DNA of 64,000 bases from CAWARU01 sp963784575 (GTDB lineage: Bacteria; Pseudomonadota; Gammaproteobacteria; UBA6186; Azoamicaceae). Shown piece by piece: positions 24,629-33,640 of this stretch; the first letter of the stretch is position 1; each line of letters opens with the position of its first letter. The notes under the pieces were generated by a model, which was not told the origin of the DNA, made no database searches, and was given only the letters and a program-made list of their open reading frames with translations. A program made the position numbers and the translations under genes. Location of the stretch: the NCBI GenBank assembly GCA_963784575.1, contig CAWARU010000001.1, positions 620,001-684,000 on the forward strand, written 5' to 3'.

Positions 24629-26821
24629 TTAGAATTTGTAGGCTACCGAGAGAGTTCCTTCTTGGGATGTGAATTTATTTCTATGGTAAAGATCATAAGC
24701 AGCATTCAGAGCCCAATCTCCAGCAGTGAATAATGTCGAACTCAAACCAACATTTACCTCACCGCGGGCTGGTCTCACACCAACTGTATTAAATACAGGG
24801 CCGCCACCGAAGAATCTTGATGAATTAGTTATCCGGAAATTCACCATATCATAGAGATATTTCGCATGAATTTCAGTATATAAAGCACCACAATCAAACT
24901 GTATGGGGTACCCCGCCATCAATCCCAAGCTTGATTGCACGACTTCATATTTCTGTGCCTTCTGTATTAAATCAAGAGAGATAGCATTTTTTTCTGTGTA
25001 ACCTCTTATCCTTAGCTTCATGGCCTGTACAGAGGCAAGTGGTGTGATCGTCAGTCCTGATGGAAAGAAATAATTGTAACCACCAGATACGAGAGCACCA
25101 TAATCTTGACCATGATATTTCGCCTTAGCTGTACGATCTAGCCCAGGAAATTGAATATGGCGAAAACCTCTATAAAAATTCCAAGCATAGGTGATAAAGT
25201 TATCGAGAAACCAAGGGCCACAAGTATAACCTAGATAGACGGTTGCTTCAGGAGTTTCGATTTTGGTGCCGTTATCCTGAATTCCTTTCCCATTTATTTT
25301 GGTGTATGCATAACCACCACCAAAACCTAACTGCCATTCATTAGAAATAGGCCTTTGAATACCTATCATACCGCCATACATCTTAGCGTCATAACCGGGT
25401 ATTAAGGAACGAGTCTTTTGTTTGCCAGAATATCCAAAGCCATCTACCCAGACTCCTTCCCCATTCCAAGCCAATTCGCAATCTGATCGGCAAGGATCAC
25501 AGGGTGAAAGGCCGTCGTAAGATGAGCATGGATTACACTTCGAAGCACAGGGATCGGGATAGCACATATTTGCACTTCGGGCTTTTATTAGATTCGATGC
25601 CCAAAGATTTTGAAATTGGCTTAGTGCTTCGAAGCTCATAGCAGCATTCCCACCATTCAAAGTCGGAGCAAATTGTGCTGCGGCTGCAGCAATAGCTTCT
25701 AAATTATTGAGTGCAGTGAGTAGCGATTGTACAAATGCCAAATCTCCAGTGGCACCTAATGCTGTAGCATCAATTGCAGCTAAAACTGACGAAATTCCTG
25801 GTGGAAATCCAGGTGGCACTATAGGTGCAATTGGGACAACACTAGGAAATAGTAAAACATTTCCTGTCCCTGCTGGATTCAAACCAATAAAAGTGAAACG
25901 TACATTGTTGCTCGTGACGGTAATAGGTGCGGAACTTGGTCCAAATGTTCCAGAGGTTCCCGTGACAACCTGTAAAGGAACGCCCGATAGAATGACAGTA
26001 TTATCTATCAGCACATTAACCTGAAGACCAGTTGTAAAGTTTATGGCTGAACCAGGCGCATTTATTCTACCGAATGCTGAATCGCTGAGAACTCTTGTAG
26101 TCAACTGTGCTGCCGCAGGGAAAGTGACTGAACCCACCTGAGTTAAAGTATTGGGACCAACCACATAATTTTGAGAGGCAATAGCGCCAGTGATTGCAGC
26201 ATTACCATTAAGATTAATTTGATTAATAAAAAAAGTGGGATCTCCGACAGCGCCGATGTAATGGCTGTTACCATTAAGTGTCAATATGCCAGTATTTGCA
26301 GCATTAGTTGTCGCAGCGCCATTGAATATCGCACCCGGACCCAGGATAGCCGTACCATTAAAGCCATTATAATGTAATGCAGCGGAAGTATTGGCATTAA
26401 ATACCATTGTCGATGCTGACGTAAAACTAGCGAGTGTTGAATTGACCACGCCATTAAACGTCACAGTCGTACCAGCAGCGCCTCCATTAATATTTGCGAA
26501 CACCAGTGAATTTGGAGCACCACCAATCTGACCCGACGCTATAGAGTTACCGTTAAAGCTAAGAACTGCACCCGCAATGGAAGTAGTAACAGAATCTCCT
26601 CCCGGAGAGACACCAAGGTTAAAACCAGTAGGAATAACAAATGGAAATGTTGCACCAGCAGAAATAGCGACATAATCGCCTGACACTTGAAGACTCGTTA
26701 GGGGAGGATCAGTTTCTAAGGCTGCCCTAGCAGAACTACTCAGAGACCAAACTATTATCAAACTAAAGAGAGATAATAAATTTTGCTTAAAATCCATTTT
26801 TAACATATCACTGATCTCCAT
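24629..26821 (-). CDS. Autotransporter-like outer-membrane surface protein
   Basis: The 730-residue product has a signal peptide (hydrophobic LLSLFSLIIVWSLSSSARA). A passenger of about 300 residues follows, rich in Gly, Asn, Ala and Thr with repeated NG-A-x-NG patterns, typical of a right-handed beta-helix. The last ~270 residues form a beta-barrel: alternating strands such as GFGYSGKQKTRSL and QLGFGGGYAYTKI, ending in SVAYKF with the terminal Phe required for barrel assembly. Between passenger and barrel lies a Cys-rich segment (about residues 425-455) with seven cysteines in DPC/NPC steps. Such proteins export their passenger to the surface and often act as adhesins. The gene stands apart from its neighbours. 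Confidence 0.85.
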   Translation of the reverse strand: MEISDMLKMDFKQNLLSLFSLIIVWSLSSSARAALETDPPLTSLQVSGDYVAISAGATFPFVIPTGFNLGVSPGGDSVTTSIAGAVLSFNGNSIASGQIGGAPNSLVFANINGGAAGTTVTFNGVVNSTLASFTSASTMVFNANTSAALHYNGFNGTAILGPGAIFNGAATTNAANTGILTLNGNSHYIGAVGDPTFFINQINLNGNAAITGAIASQNYVVGPNTLTQVGSVTFPAAAQLTTRVLSDSAFGRINAPGSAINFTTGLQVNVLIDNTVILSGVPLQVVTGTSGTFGPSSAPITVTSNNVRFTFIGLNPAGTGNVLLFPSVVPIAPIVPPGFPPGISSVLAAIDATALGATGDLAFVQSLLTALNNLEAIAAAAAQFAPTLNGGNAAMSFEALSQFQNLWASNLIKARSANMCYPDPCASKCNPCSSYDGLSPCDPCRSDCELAWNGEGVWVDGFGYSGKQKTRSLIPGYDAKMYGGMIGIQRPISNEWQLGFGGGYAYTKINGKGIQDNGTKIETPEATVYLGYTCGPWFLDNFITYAWNFYRGFRHIQFPGLDRTAKAKYHGQDYGALVSGGYNYFFPSGLTITPLASVQAMKLRIRGYTEKNAISLDLIQKAQKYEVVQSSLGLMAGYPIQFDCGALYTEIHAKYLYDMVNFRITNSSRFFGGGPVFNTVGVRPARGEVNVGLSSTLFTAGDWALNAAYDLYHRNKFTSQEGTLSVAYKF

Positions 26822-27019
26822 TTCGTGATGCTGACCTAGTAGTTTTCTACCCTATTACTTTACTTCTTATTGCAAATACTTTTTCAATATAGGAGTATTT
26901 ACTTCTTTTCACAAGTTCCACTTCCCGAAGACAATACAAAAATAATAAGTTCTCGGTGACTCTCAGTATAGGTCTAGTATTTATCCAGATGATGGAATAG
27001 ATTCACACACAGGCTTTTC

Positions 27020-27361
27020 TCATTTATTATATTCCATATGGAATTTTACGAATATCCAATGAATCACTGGAGCCAATATAATGCTCACAATAATTAAAAA
27101 AATGACACCGCTAAAAAGTGCATAGCATCCCGCAAAAAGTTTTCCTGCAAATAGATGAAGCTCACCTACTGGCCCCATACCAGAAAGTATCATTGCAGCA
27201 TTCACAAAAGAATCTATCCACGTCATGTCTTCAAAGTGACGATATCCGAACATGCCTATCCCCAAAGAAATCAGGCACAATAGTACGCCAAACGAGATAT
27301 TTCGCGATAAGCGTTTTAAAAACTTCTTTCTTAAGGCATTTTTGAGTTCTGTCTGCGTCAT
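27020..27361 (-). CDS. Small membrane protein related to ion channels
   Basis: The 113-residue product has two strong hydrophobic segments (ISFGVLLCLISLGIGMFGY and GCYALFSGVIFLIIVSIILA). Between them lies a short re-entrant-like segment, WIDSFVNAAMILSGMGPVGEL. This layout matches the two-helix pore unit of potassium channels, with SGMGPV in place of the TVGYGD selectivity filter. Similar small proteins exist in other proteobacteria; whether they conduct ions is not known. It lies 31 bp upstream of the secreted 151-residue protein on the same strand, possibly as a pair. Confidence 0.6.
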   Translation of the reverse strand: MTQTELKNALRKKFLKRLSRNISFGVLLCLISLGIGMFGYRHFEDMTWIDSFVNAAMILSGMGPVGELHLFAGKLFAGCYALFSGVIFLIIVSIILAPVIHWIFVKFHMEYNK

Positions 27362-27392
27362 GAGGGATAAAGGGGAATCCTATAACTATCAC

Positions 27393-27848
27393 TCATAACT
27401 TATTGCCAGGTTGCGTGCTGCGTTCTACGATTACCGTTTCAAATCCATCATCTATATTAAGAACCAAAATACCATTATTGAGTCTGTATAAGGACACACA
27501 ACGTTCTGTATTGGAATCCCAATTATCCCATTTAAAGCAAAGCATCTGGTCTGCATTGACTTTCCAGATCCCAGTATCTTTTTGTGGACCATCTTCGGGC
27601 TTTTGTGCAAATTGCCCTGTTAATTTTCCATCTCTGCCAAAATAACCAGTAAAGCTATTTGCAACAATTTTGCCATTCAAGGTTGTTGCTGGGATGGTAG
27701 TGATTGTTTTATCTGTGAGTGAAGTCTTTATTTCATCACCGGTCATGGGTTTTAGGGTATGCCCTGCTGCAAAGGAAAGAGCGGGAACGATAAGCATTAA
27801 ACTGGATATAATGCTTGATACAATGAAGGTCCGTTTCAGAATTGCCAT
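27393..27848 (-). CDS. Secreted small hypothetical protein
   Basis: The 151-residue product has a signal peptide (FIVSSIISSLMLIVPALSFA) and a compact beta-rich mature domain. A TGDEI motif near its start, the YFGRDGKLTGQF strand pair and paired cysteines (MLCFKWDNW and RCVSLY) resemble the DUF995 group of exported proteins. The role is unknown. It is preceded by AAGGAG (minus strand) and followed on the same strand by the ion-channel-related gene. Confidence 0.65.
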   Translation of the reverse strand: MAILKRTFIVSSIISSLMLIVPALSFAAGHTLKPMTGDEIKTSLTDKTITTIPATTLNGKIVANSFTGYFGRDGKLTGQFAQKPEDGPQKDTGIWKVNADQMLCFKWDNWDSNTERCVSLYRLNNGILVLNIDDGFETVIVERSTQPGNKL

Positions 27849-27959
27849 AGAAATCTCCTTTTAGCTATCACCTTTTAACTATAGACAAAAAATAGTGACA
27901 TTCAAATTGATTAAATATCCTATCTTCGCATTCAAATTTTTATGAATTGCAATAGTTAA

Positions 27960-29574
27960 TTAAATAAATTTCTTACTGCGGACCCTATCTTCTTGTTCAT
28001 CCTCTTCTGGGAGCTTATCTTTGAAGTCGGACTCAGGCTTGTCAGAAGCGACATCCAAAGATTGATCATCCGCGTCGACATCCGAATCCAATTCTTCAGA
28101 CTCCTTTTACTAGGGCGATCATAGGTTCAGGGCCTTCCGTTACTTGTGTTACTTGATAAGGGTTTTCGAGTAGAAATTCTCTACAAAAGCTTTTTGGTAT
28201 ATCAATTCTGTGATCACAAATGCTCTTTTTTATGTCGGAAAATGCGATGCTACGAATTCCATCAATATTAACAATATTAACGCGTGCTCTCGGAAAATAT
28301 TTTGCTTCTTTGCCTCGAAACAAATCAATCAAAGCATAAACCAAAGGTATGTTTTTCTTTTTTAAAGCAAGATGGATGAGGATCCCTGTTTTTTTATGGG
28401 TATCTCGAAACCACTCTTGTACATAGCGCTCTCGCACCTGTTTGATACCTTGGCTATTCGAATGATCAATCAAAGCTTCATTATAATATTTTGTAAATTT
28501 CCAACTGAGTCTTGCGTCGGCGAGCAAACGATCAACGATATCTATATACCCATTATAAAAGGCATCATAGAGCATCTCATTGTCCTTGATAGCCAATTCA
28601 AAGAAAACAGGAAAATCTAATAATCGATGAAATATTGCGGGCTTATTCCAGTGAATTGCGTAATATAGCGCTTTGCTAGTACTTGCGCTTGCCAGAACTC
28701 GACATCGAACCTGAGATTCTTCGAGCAAGCGATTCACAATATCGAGCCGCCTCGCTCCTGTAATCGCGGATTCTAAGGTACCATTATTTATAGTAATACC
28801 TTTAAGTTGTAACAAACGATTGATCACGGGTAAATGTCCATTACGTACAGCGATATTCAATGCCCTTGTATCTTCCCGCATGGCATGATCTGTTTTTCTA
28901 ATTACGAGTAATCGATTGACGATATCCAGAAAACCTGCGCTGGCTGCACTATAGAGTGCTTTTGAACTACGAGATTCTGTTGCAAGAACTGCAGGGATTT
29001 CTAACAACCAATTCACAATTTTTAAGTTTCCCTCCATGATTGCCCAACGCAAGGCTCGGTTATCATCTTTTGCGACACCTTGTAACACGGCCGGTATTTG
29101 AAGTAAGCGATTCAGAACAGCCAGATGTCCGCCGCTTGCTGCCGCAGCAAGATCTTCATAACTCACTATTTCCATTACTTCAGAAAATTCTAATAAGCGC
29201 TTCACCACATCGAGATGACCATGGCTCGCGGCAAAATATAAGATACTACTTTTCGTATTTCCACTGCTTGAATCTCCCTCGACTTTATATACCATTCTTT
29301 TTGAAATTTCTAAATCTTGTAACAGGAGATCTAATATTTCTAACCTTCCAAATTCAGCGGCAAACATCAATGCGATTCTTGCGGGTTCTGGAAGTCTCAG
29401 GATTGCGAGAATTGCAGGGAACTTCAGCAAGCGAGCGACTTCGATATAGTGCCCAAGTTGAATCGCTTTCATGACAGGATTATTCCTGGTATCCTTTGTA
29501 AGCTCCTCTGCCACTTTTAAATTTTTTGCTTGTTCTTTTAAATTTTCAGACTCTACTTGGGGATTGATACTCAT
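27960..29574 (-). CDS. Ankyrin-repeat effector-like protein, frameshifted before its KKFI tail
   Basis: The uninterrupted frame (28096-29574, 492 residues) is built of degenerate ankyrin-like repeats of about 33-35 residues throughout, such as GHLAVLNRLLQIPAVLQGV and GHLPVINRLLQLKGITINN, then a helical cap. It stops abruptly after MIALVKGV. Removing one A from the AAAA at 28104-28107 continues the frame for 47 more codons to TAA 27960-27962. The added tail is strongly acidic (KESEELDSDVDADDQ, then KLPEEDEQEDRV) and ends in RSKKFI, the same penultimate-Phe ending as in eight other proteins. I therefore take 27960 as the original end. The frameshift may be a sequencing error, a real mutation or recoding. 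Confidence 0.75.
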
Positions 29575-29921
29575 CGCGTACTCCAGTTATTCATGATATT
29601 ACACATATCGTTCTGAATTTATAACTTAATTATTATATTAGTCAGGCATGCACCTTAACATACTAACAGTTAGAGGTAAATAACAAAATTGACTTCCTAA
29701 ATTGAAGCAGGTAAAATGCATGAAATTTTTACGATAATTCTTTAGAATTCTTATGATAAAAATTATAATGAGTTAAATAACTTACTTATTGCGTTAAGAA
29801 TTATATATAATATTTTATAAGTCTAAGGTAGAAAAAAATTAAAACTATTATTTATTAAATATTTTTTAATGCAAATTAAAATCTGAATTTAAATAAAATC
29901 ATTGATAATTACAGGTGCAAA
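29575..29921. other. Divergent AT-rich promoter region
   Basis: This 347-bp region separates the divergent ankyrin gene and the 438-residue gene and must hold the promoters of both. It is extremely AT-rich with runs of A and T. I see no repeat, RNA gene or coding frame in it, and no -35/-10 pair stands out from the background. Confidence 0.5.
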
Positions 29922-31238
29922 ATGAAAACAGAAGATGTCATCAAAGAAATAATTCAAGCTAAAAAACTTTGGTACGATATGGTTCAACCAGGAACTGATC
30001 ATAAACCTACAGATGATCCAATTTATCCTACACAGACAGTATTATCAACATGGGTGAGAGACAATCTGGGTGAAACTGATCCGAACATCAAGTCCGCCTG
30101 CAAATTTTTAAAGGCATTTTCCAAGGAACTCAAAAAAATGCTGTATCCTGAGGCCGAACTTCAATCTCTGGAAAAATCTCAAGCTGCCGGAACAGAAAAA
30201 GAGGAGAGAAAAGAGAAAAAGGAGTTTCTGGATTTATATTCCAATTTCGTTACAAGCATCAGAAAATTTTTCAATTGGAGCGGCATTGCAAAAGAGCCAA
30301 GAATTAACCGTAAACAAGAATTATTGATTCTAGATAAAAGCAAAAGTTCTGCACAAAGTGTTGCACAAGCCTCTAATACACTCATTGTCGATGACACCTG
30401 GCTACTGAATCATTGTTCATTTTCCAAAACGGATTTATTTCGTTTCCTTGAAAAACATCCTGAAATTGCTCAACTTATTGCAAAAAATGGCGAGAATTTA
30501 AAAAGAGTTAATAACATCTACTCCGATGATTTATCAGAGTTAGGAACGCATATTGCAGAGCATAACAGAGCACGGATCAGGATTAAGCAAAAATTTGATT
30601 TGCGAGAAACGCTTAAACAGAAATTGTACGGAAAAGATGCAAATTACGGCAGGTGTGACGAAGAATTATTGCAACAACAATGGGATACCATTACGCGGCA
30701 ATTGAATCTCGATATGCTGGAATTCCTTAAAACTATACAACACTGGAGCGAAGAGGATAATCGGGCGGTATCAAAGAATCTGGATGATTATGATTTTGAT
30801 TACATCGCCAGTCGCTATAATGGAATTTTCGAAGACGAGAGCTATGATATTACAGCTCCGCAAAAAGAACGTTTCGAAAAGAATTACCAAGATAGACTGC
30901 AGTTGATTACCAAAGCTTTTGATGAATTCCGATACAGACCCAATCAAACAGTGCAAGAACGGCCATTTGGTGTAAGGATTGATCTTTCTCATCAAGTCCC
31001 TTGTTTTTCCTTGCCTCTTGCAATTCCTTCTAGCGATTTGACATCCGATCAGGAAATGAAAGTAGCATCCGATCAGGAATTAACAGTAGCAGAAGGTCTG
31101 TTAGCTATTACAGAAGAAACCACGCCTTCCGCTCCTGTCAGAACTCATGGAGTGAAAAGATCGCGTGAGCTTAATGGAGAGTCAAGTAAAATTGAGGCAC
31201 CACCCCCTAAAAAAAATCGGTCGCTGGTATTTAGATAA
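29922..31238 (+). CDS. Hypothetical helical protein with LVFR tail, putative effector
   Basis: The 438-residue product is helical and charged, without signal peptide or membrane span. Residues 1-75 and 145-345 look like two helical domains separated by a Lys/Glu-rich linker (about 85-105). The last ~70 residues form a disordered Ser/Thr/Glu-rich linker followed by a basic Pro/Lys stretch and the end RSLVFR, with Phe second from last. The linker contains a short internal duplication (SDQEMKVA then SDQELTVA), encoded by near-identical DNA at 31045-31090. The family is unrecognised; the tail groups it with the ankyrin and Sel1 proteins. Confidence 0.65.
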   Translation: MKTEDVIKEIIQAKKLWYDMVQPGTDHKPTDDPIYPTQTVLSTWVRDNLGETDPNIKSACKFLKAFSKELKKMLYPEAELQSLEKSQAAGTEKEERKEKKEFLDLYSNFVTSIRKFFNWSGIAKEPRINRKQELLILDKSKSSAQSVAQASNTLIVDDTWLLNHCSFSKTDLFRFLEKHPEIAQLIAKNGENLKRVNNIYSDDLSELGTHIAEHNRARIRIKQKFDLRETLKQKLYGKDANYGRCDEELLQQQWDTITRQLNLDMLEFLKTIQHWSEEDNRAVSKNLDDYDFDYIASRYNGIFEDESYDITAPQKERFEKNYQDRLQLITKAFDEFRYRPNQTVQERPFGVRIDLSHQVPCFSLPLAIPSSDLTSDQEMKVASDQELTVAEGLLAITEETTPSAPVRTHGVKRSRELNGESSKIEAPPPKKNRSLVFR

Positions 31239-31298
31239 TAGATTCTATTAGATTTTTGTAAATTCTACTAAATCCTTGTAGATTCTAGTAGGTTCTAT

Positions 31299-31958
31299 CT
31301 AGAAACTAATTGCTATGGTTATGTGGAAAGGAACCAATATTCCTCTGTAATTTAATTTCTGAGCTAGGCCATATTTATTACGAATTTCCAATAATTCAGG
31401 ACTTTCAACTATCAGAAAAAATCTTATTTTGTCGAATGCATTGATTGATACAAGATCTGTTACTCTAAAATCGAGCTCATTTGAAAAATTTCTTCCAAGC
31501 CTTGTCTGGCTTGGATGGCTTGCCTGTTCTGATGGATAATTTGATTCTTGATATCCTGTATTTTCTATATATTGGCGGACTTTACTTGCATTATTTTCCT
31601 TTGGGTAAACTAAGCTAATATGAGCACCAATATTCCCTTTCTCTGAAGAAAAATAGTCTGGCATTTGTAGCTTCTCGCTCTTCGCACTCTCTTTAAGTAA
31701 AGGGAAAATATCATAAATGTAATTATCGCTGATTTTTAGGTAGCAATAGTCTGTCGATGCATCATATTGCAACACACCCTTTGGATTTAGTGATTGATTG
31801 GCGTAATCAATAATTTCAGGAAACCTATGAACCTGATAGGAATATTCTATAGAATCATCATTAAAAGCTTCAATTAACACAGCAATTACCCTAGCCTTAT
31901 TAAGGTCGAATGCCAAATGCCAAATGCCAAATGCCAAATATTGGATACCGAATACCAT
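31299..31958 (-). CDS. 2H phosphoesterase-like protein
   Basis: The 219-residue product contains two H-x-S/T motifs: HISLVYP in the first half and HITIAI at the very end, after NYRGILVPF. This is the signature of the 2H phosphoesterase superfamily, whose two His-Thr/Ser motifs act on 2',3'-cyclic phosphates or related RNA or nucleotide bonds. A Legionella and Coxiella group of such RNA-repair-like proteins is known. The N-terminus is uncertain: the frame runs through four copies of a 7-bp repeat (31911-31938), so the ATG at 31958 gives an odd FGI/LAF start and the true start may lie downstream. It is divergent from the Fic gene. Confidence 0.65.
   Translation of the reverse strand: MVFGIQYLAFGIWHLAFDLNKARVIAVLIEAFNDDSIEYSYQVHRFPEIIDYANQSLNPKGVLQYDASTDYCYLKISDNYIYDIFPLLKESAKSEKLQMPDYFSSEKGNIGAHISLVYPKENNASKVRQYIENTGYQESNYPSEQASHPSQTRLGRNFSNELDFRVTDLVSINAFDKIRFFLIVESPELLEIRNKYGLAQKLNYRGILVPFHITIAISF
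31911..31938. repeat. Heptanucleotide repeat (TGCCAAA x4) at start of 2H gene
   Basis: Four perfect copies of TGCCAAA occupy 31911-31938 at the beginning of the 2H-phosphoesterase reading frame. Because seven is not a multiple of three, gain or loss of one copy would shift the frame if translation starts upstream, the arrangement used for phase variation. Confidence 0.7.
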
Positions 31959-31970
31959 ATGTCTATAGTA

Positions 31971-32063
31971 TACTGAAATTCGAATTATTACTTGAATAAT
32001 ATACTGAAAATCGAAATTCTCCTATTATTTTATACCAAAAATCGAAATTCTATTTGTATACTA
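31971..32063. promoter_or_regulatory. Three 31-bp tandem repeats upstream of the fic gene
   Basis: Imperfect copies begin at 31971 (TACTGAAATTCGAATTATT), 32002 (TACTGAAAATCGAAATTCT) and 32033 (TACCAAAAATCGAAATTCT). The spacing is exactly 31 bp each time, about three turns of the helix, so proteins bound to the copies would lie on one face of the DNA. The array sits between the divergent 2H and Fic genes and is probably an operator for one or both; the winged-helix-like N-terminus of the Fic protein is a candidate ligand. Confidence 0.6.
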
Positions 32064-32140
32064 GTCTAAAAATAGCATATACTTGCTTTAAGATACAGCA
32101 CTGGAATCAAAAGCTAATCGATTATGGACTTGGCATTATT

Positions 32141-33640
32141 ATGACAAAATTACTATTTTCACTGGATAAAAAAACAGCTCAAGAATATTACAGATTATCT
32201 AAATCAAATAAAATTCGACGTATACGTTATGGCATTTATACAGACAATTTTACGGATCCTGTCGAAGTAATAGTCAAAAAACATTGGATGGAGATTATTC
32301 CACATATCGTAACTACTGGAATTTTAAGTTTTAGAACCGCTTTCGAATTGAAAACCCAGCCTTATAAAAATGGGATGGATATCATCTTTTTAACAAGTAC
32401 TTATACTAAAACCATCAAATTACCAGGTTTGGTTATCAAAATTTATAAGGGCAATCCTTTCAACTATATTGAGCAAGTGAAACCTTCCTTAGCAAGGAGC
32501 AATACTGCAAGAATGCTATTGGAAAATTTAAATATAGTAAAAAGTTCTGTTCTCAAGGGCATAAAGACAATAGGTCCAATGGGCGTTGAAAAATATTTGG
32601 CGCGAGAACTTCAAATTCGCGGTGAAGCCCGAATTAATGCGATCAGAGATGAAGCGAGAAAAATTGCCAATGATTTACATTACCAAACTGAATATGCGAA
32701 GCTTAGTAAAATTGTTTCTGCCTTGTTGTCTACACATGATGCTAAATTATTAAAAACAGATTTTGCAAAAGCAATCTTAAAAAAAGTGCCTTATGATGAA
32801 GAAAGAGTTCGATTATTTGAAAAATTAGCGCTGTATCTTCAAAATTGTATTTTTAGAGAGCGACCCTATACTTTTTCAACAAATTCTTTCAGAAATTTAG
32901 CATTCTTTGAATCCTATTTTTCAAATTTCATTGAAGGTATTGAATTTTTAATAGATGAAGCAGAGGATATCATATTCAGAGGAGTTGAGATCTATCATCG
33001 ACATGCAGACAGCCATGATGTTCTGGCAAACTTTGATTTAGCAAATGATTATACAGATATCAGTATAACACCAAAAACCACAACTGAATTCCTTGCTCTT
33101 TTAAAGACAAGACATGCATATCTGATGAAATCACGACCTGAAAAGATACCAGGAGAATTTAAAGAAAAACCCAATAAAGCTGGCAGCACATTTTTCGTAG
33201 ATCCTAAAAAAGTGGTCGGGACCCTAATGAAAGGATTCGAAATCTATCAAGCATTAAAAGATGGGTTACAACGAGCCTTGTTCATGCATTTTTTAATCAG
33301 CGAAGTCCACCCGTTCAATGATGGCAATGGCAGGTTGTCAAGAATCATGCTAAATTCAGAGCTTGTAAAGGCGGGCCTCTATAAAATAATAGTTCCCACT
33401 GTTTGCCGAGACAATTATCTTGGCGGTTTGAGACGCGCAACCAGAGATCAGTCATTCTATATCTATTGCAAAGTCATGGATCAGCTGCAAGCCTACACAG
33501 AAAGCGTGGAGTGGGATGATTATGGCGCCGCAAGAGAAAAAATAGAATCTGATAATGCAGACAAACTTCCAGATGAAGGGTTGCCTATTTTTAATAGAGC
33601 TCTCCGAAACTTAAGATTATCTGATTTGATGCATCCTTAA
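32141..33640 (+). CDS. Fic-domain AMP-transferase-like protein with N-terminal AbiEi-like wing domain
   Basis: From the ATG at 32141 the product is 499 residues. The first ~190 resemble the AbiEi type of winged-helix protein (LDKKTAQEYYRLSKSNKIRR, IRYGIYTDN, TTGILSFRTA). The C-terminal half is a Fic domain with the active-site motif HPFNDGNGRLSR. An inhibitory motif of the S-x3-EG type (SNFIEG) lies about 120 residues before it, the arrangement of class II Fic proteins, where it blocks ATP binding until released. Fic enzymes transfer AMP to Ser, Thr or Tyr of targets. A TTG further upstream (32054) would add 29 residues but is less likely. The 31-bp repeats upstream suggest autoregulation. 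Confidence 0.85.
   Translation: MTKLLFSLDKKTAQEYYRLSKSNKIRRIRYGIYTDNFTDPVEVIVKKHWMEIIPHIVTTGILSFRTAFELKTQPYKNGMDIIFLTSTYTKTIKLPGLVIKIYKGNPFNYIEQVKPSLARSNTARMLLENLNIVKSSVLKGIKTIGPMGVEKYLARELQIRGEARINAIRDEARKIANDLHYQTEYAKLSKIVSALLSTHDAKLLKTDFAKAILKKVPYDEERVRLFEKLALYLQNCIFRERPYTFSTNSFRNLAFFESYFSNFIEGIEFLIDEAEDIIFRGVEIYHRHADSHDVLANFDLANDYTDISITPKTTTEFLALLKTRHAYLMKSRPEKIPGEFKEKPNKAGSTFFVDPKKVVGTLMKGFEIYQALKDGLQRALFMHFLISEVHPFNDGNGRLSRIMLNSELVKAGLYKIIVPTVCRDNYLGGLRRATRDQSFYIYCKVMDQLQAYTESVEWDDYGAAREKIESDNADKLPDEGLPIFNRALRNLRLSDLMHP

Noticed and set aside
24629..26821. Autotransporter-like protein ending in YKF as another tailed protein
   Set aside because: Phe is the very last residue, as required for outer-membrane barrels, not the second last.
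31971..32063. CRISPR array
   Set aside because: The 31-bp units are contiguous and degenerate with no unique spacers and no cas genes in the window.
32054..32140. 29-residue N-terminal extension of the Fic protein
   Set aside because: It would start at TTG inside the operator-like repeats; the ATG at 32141 gives the expected domain start.
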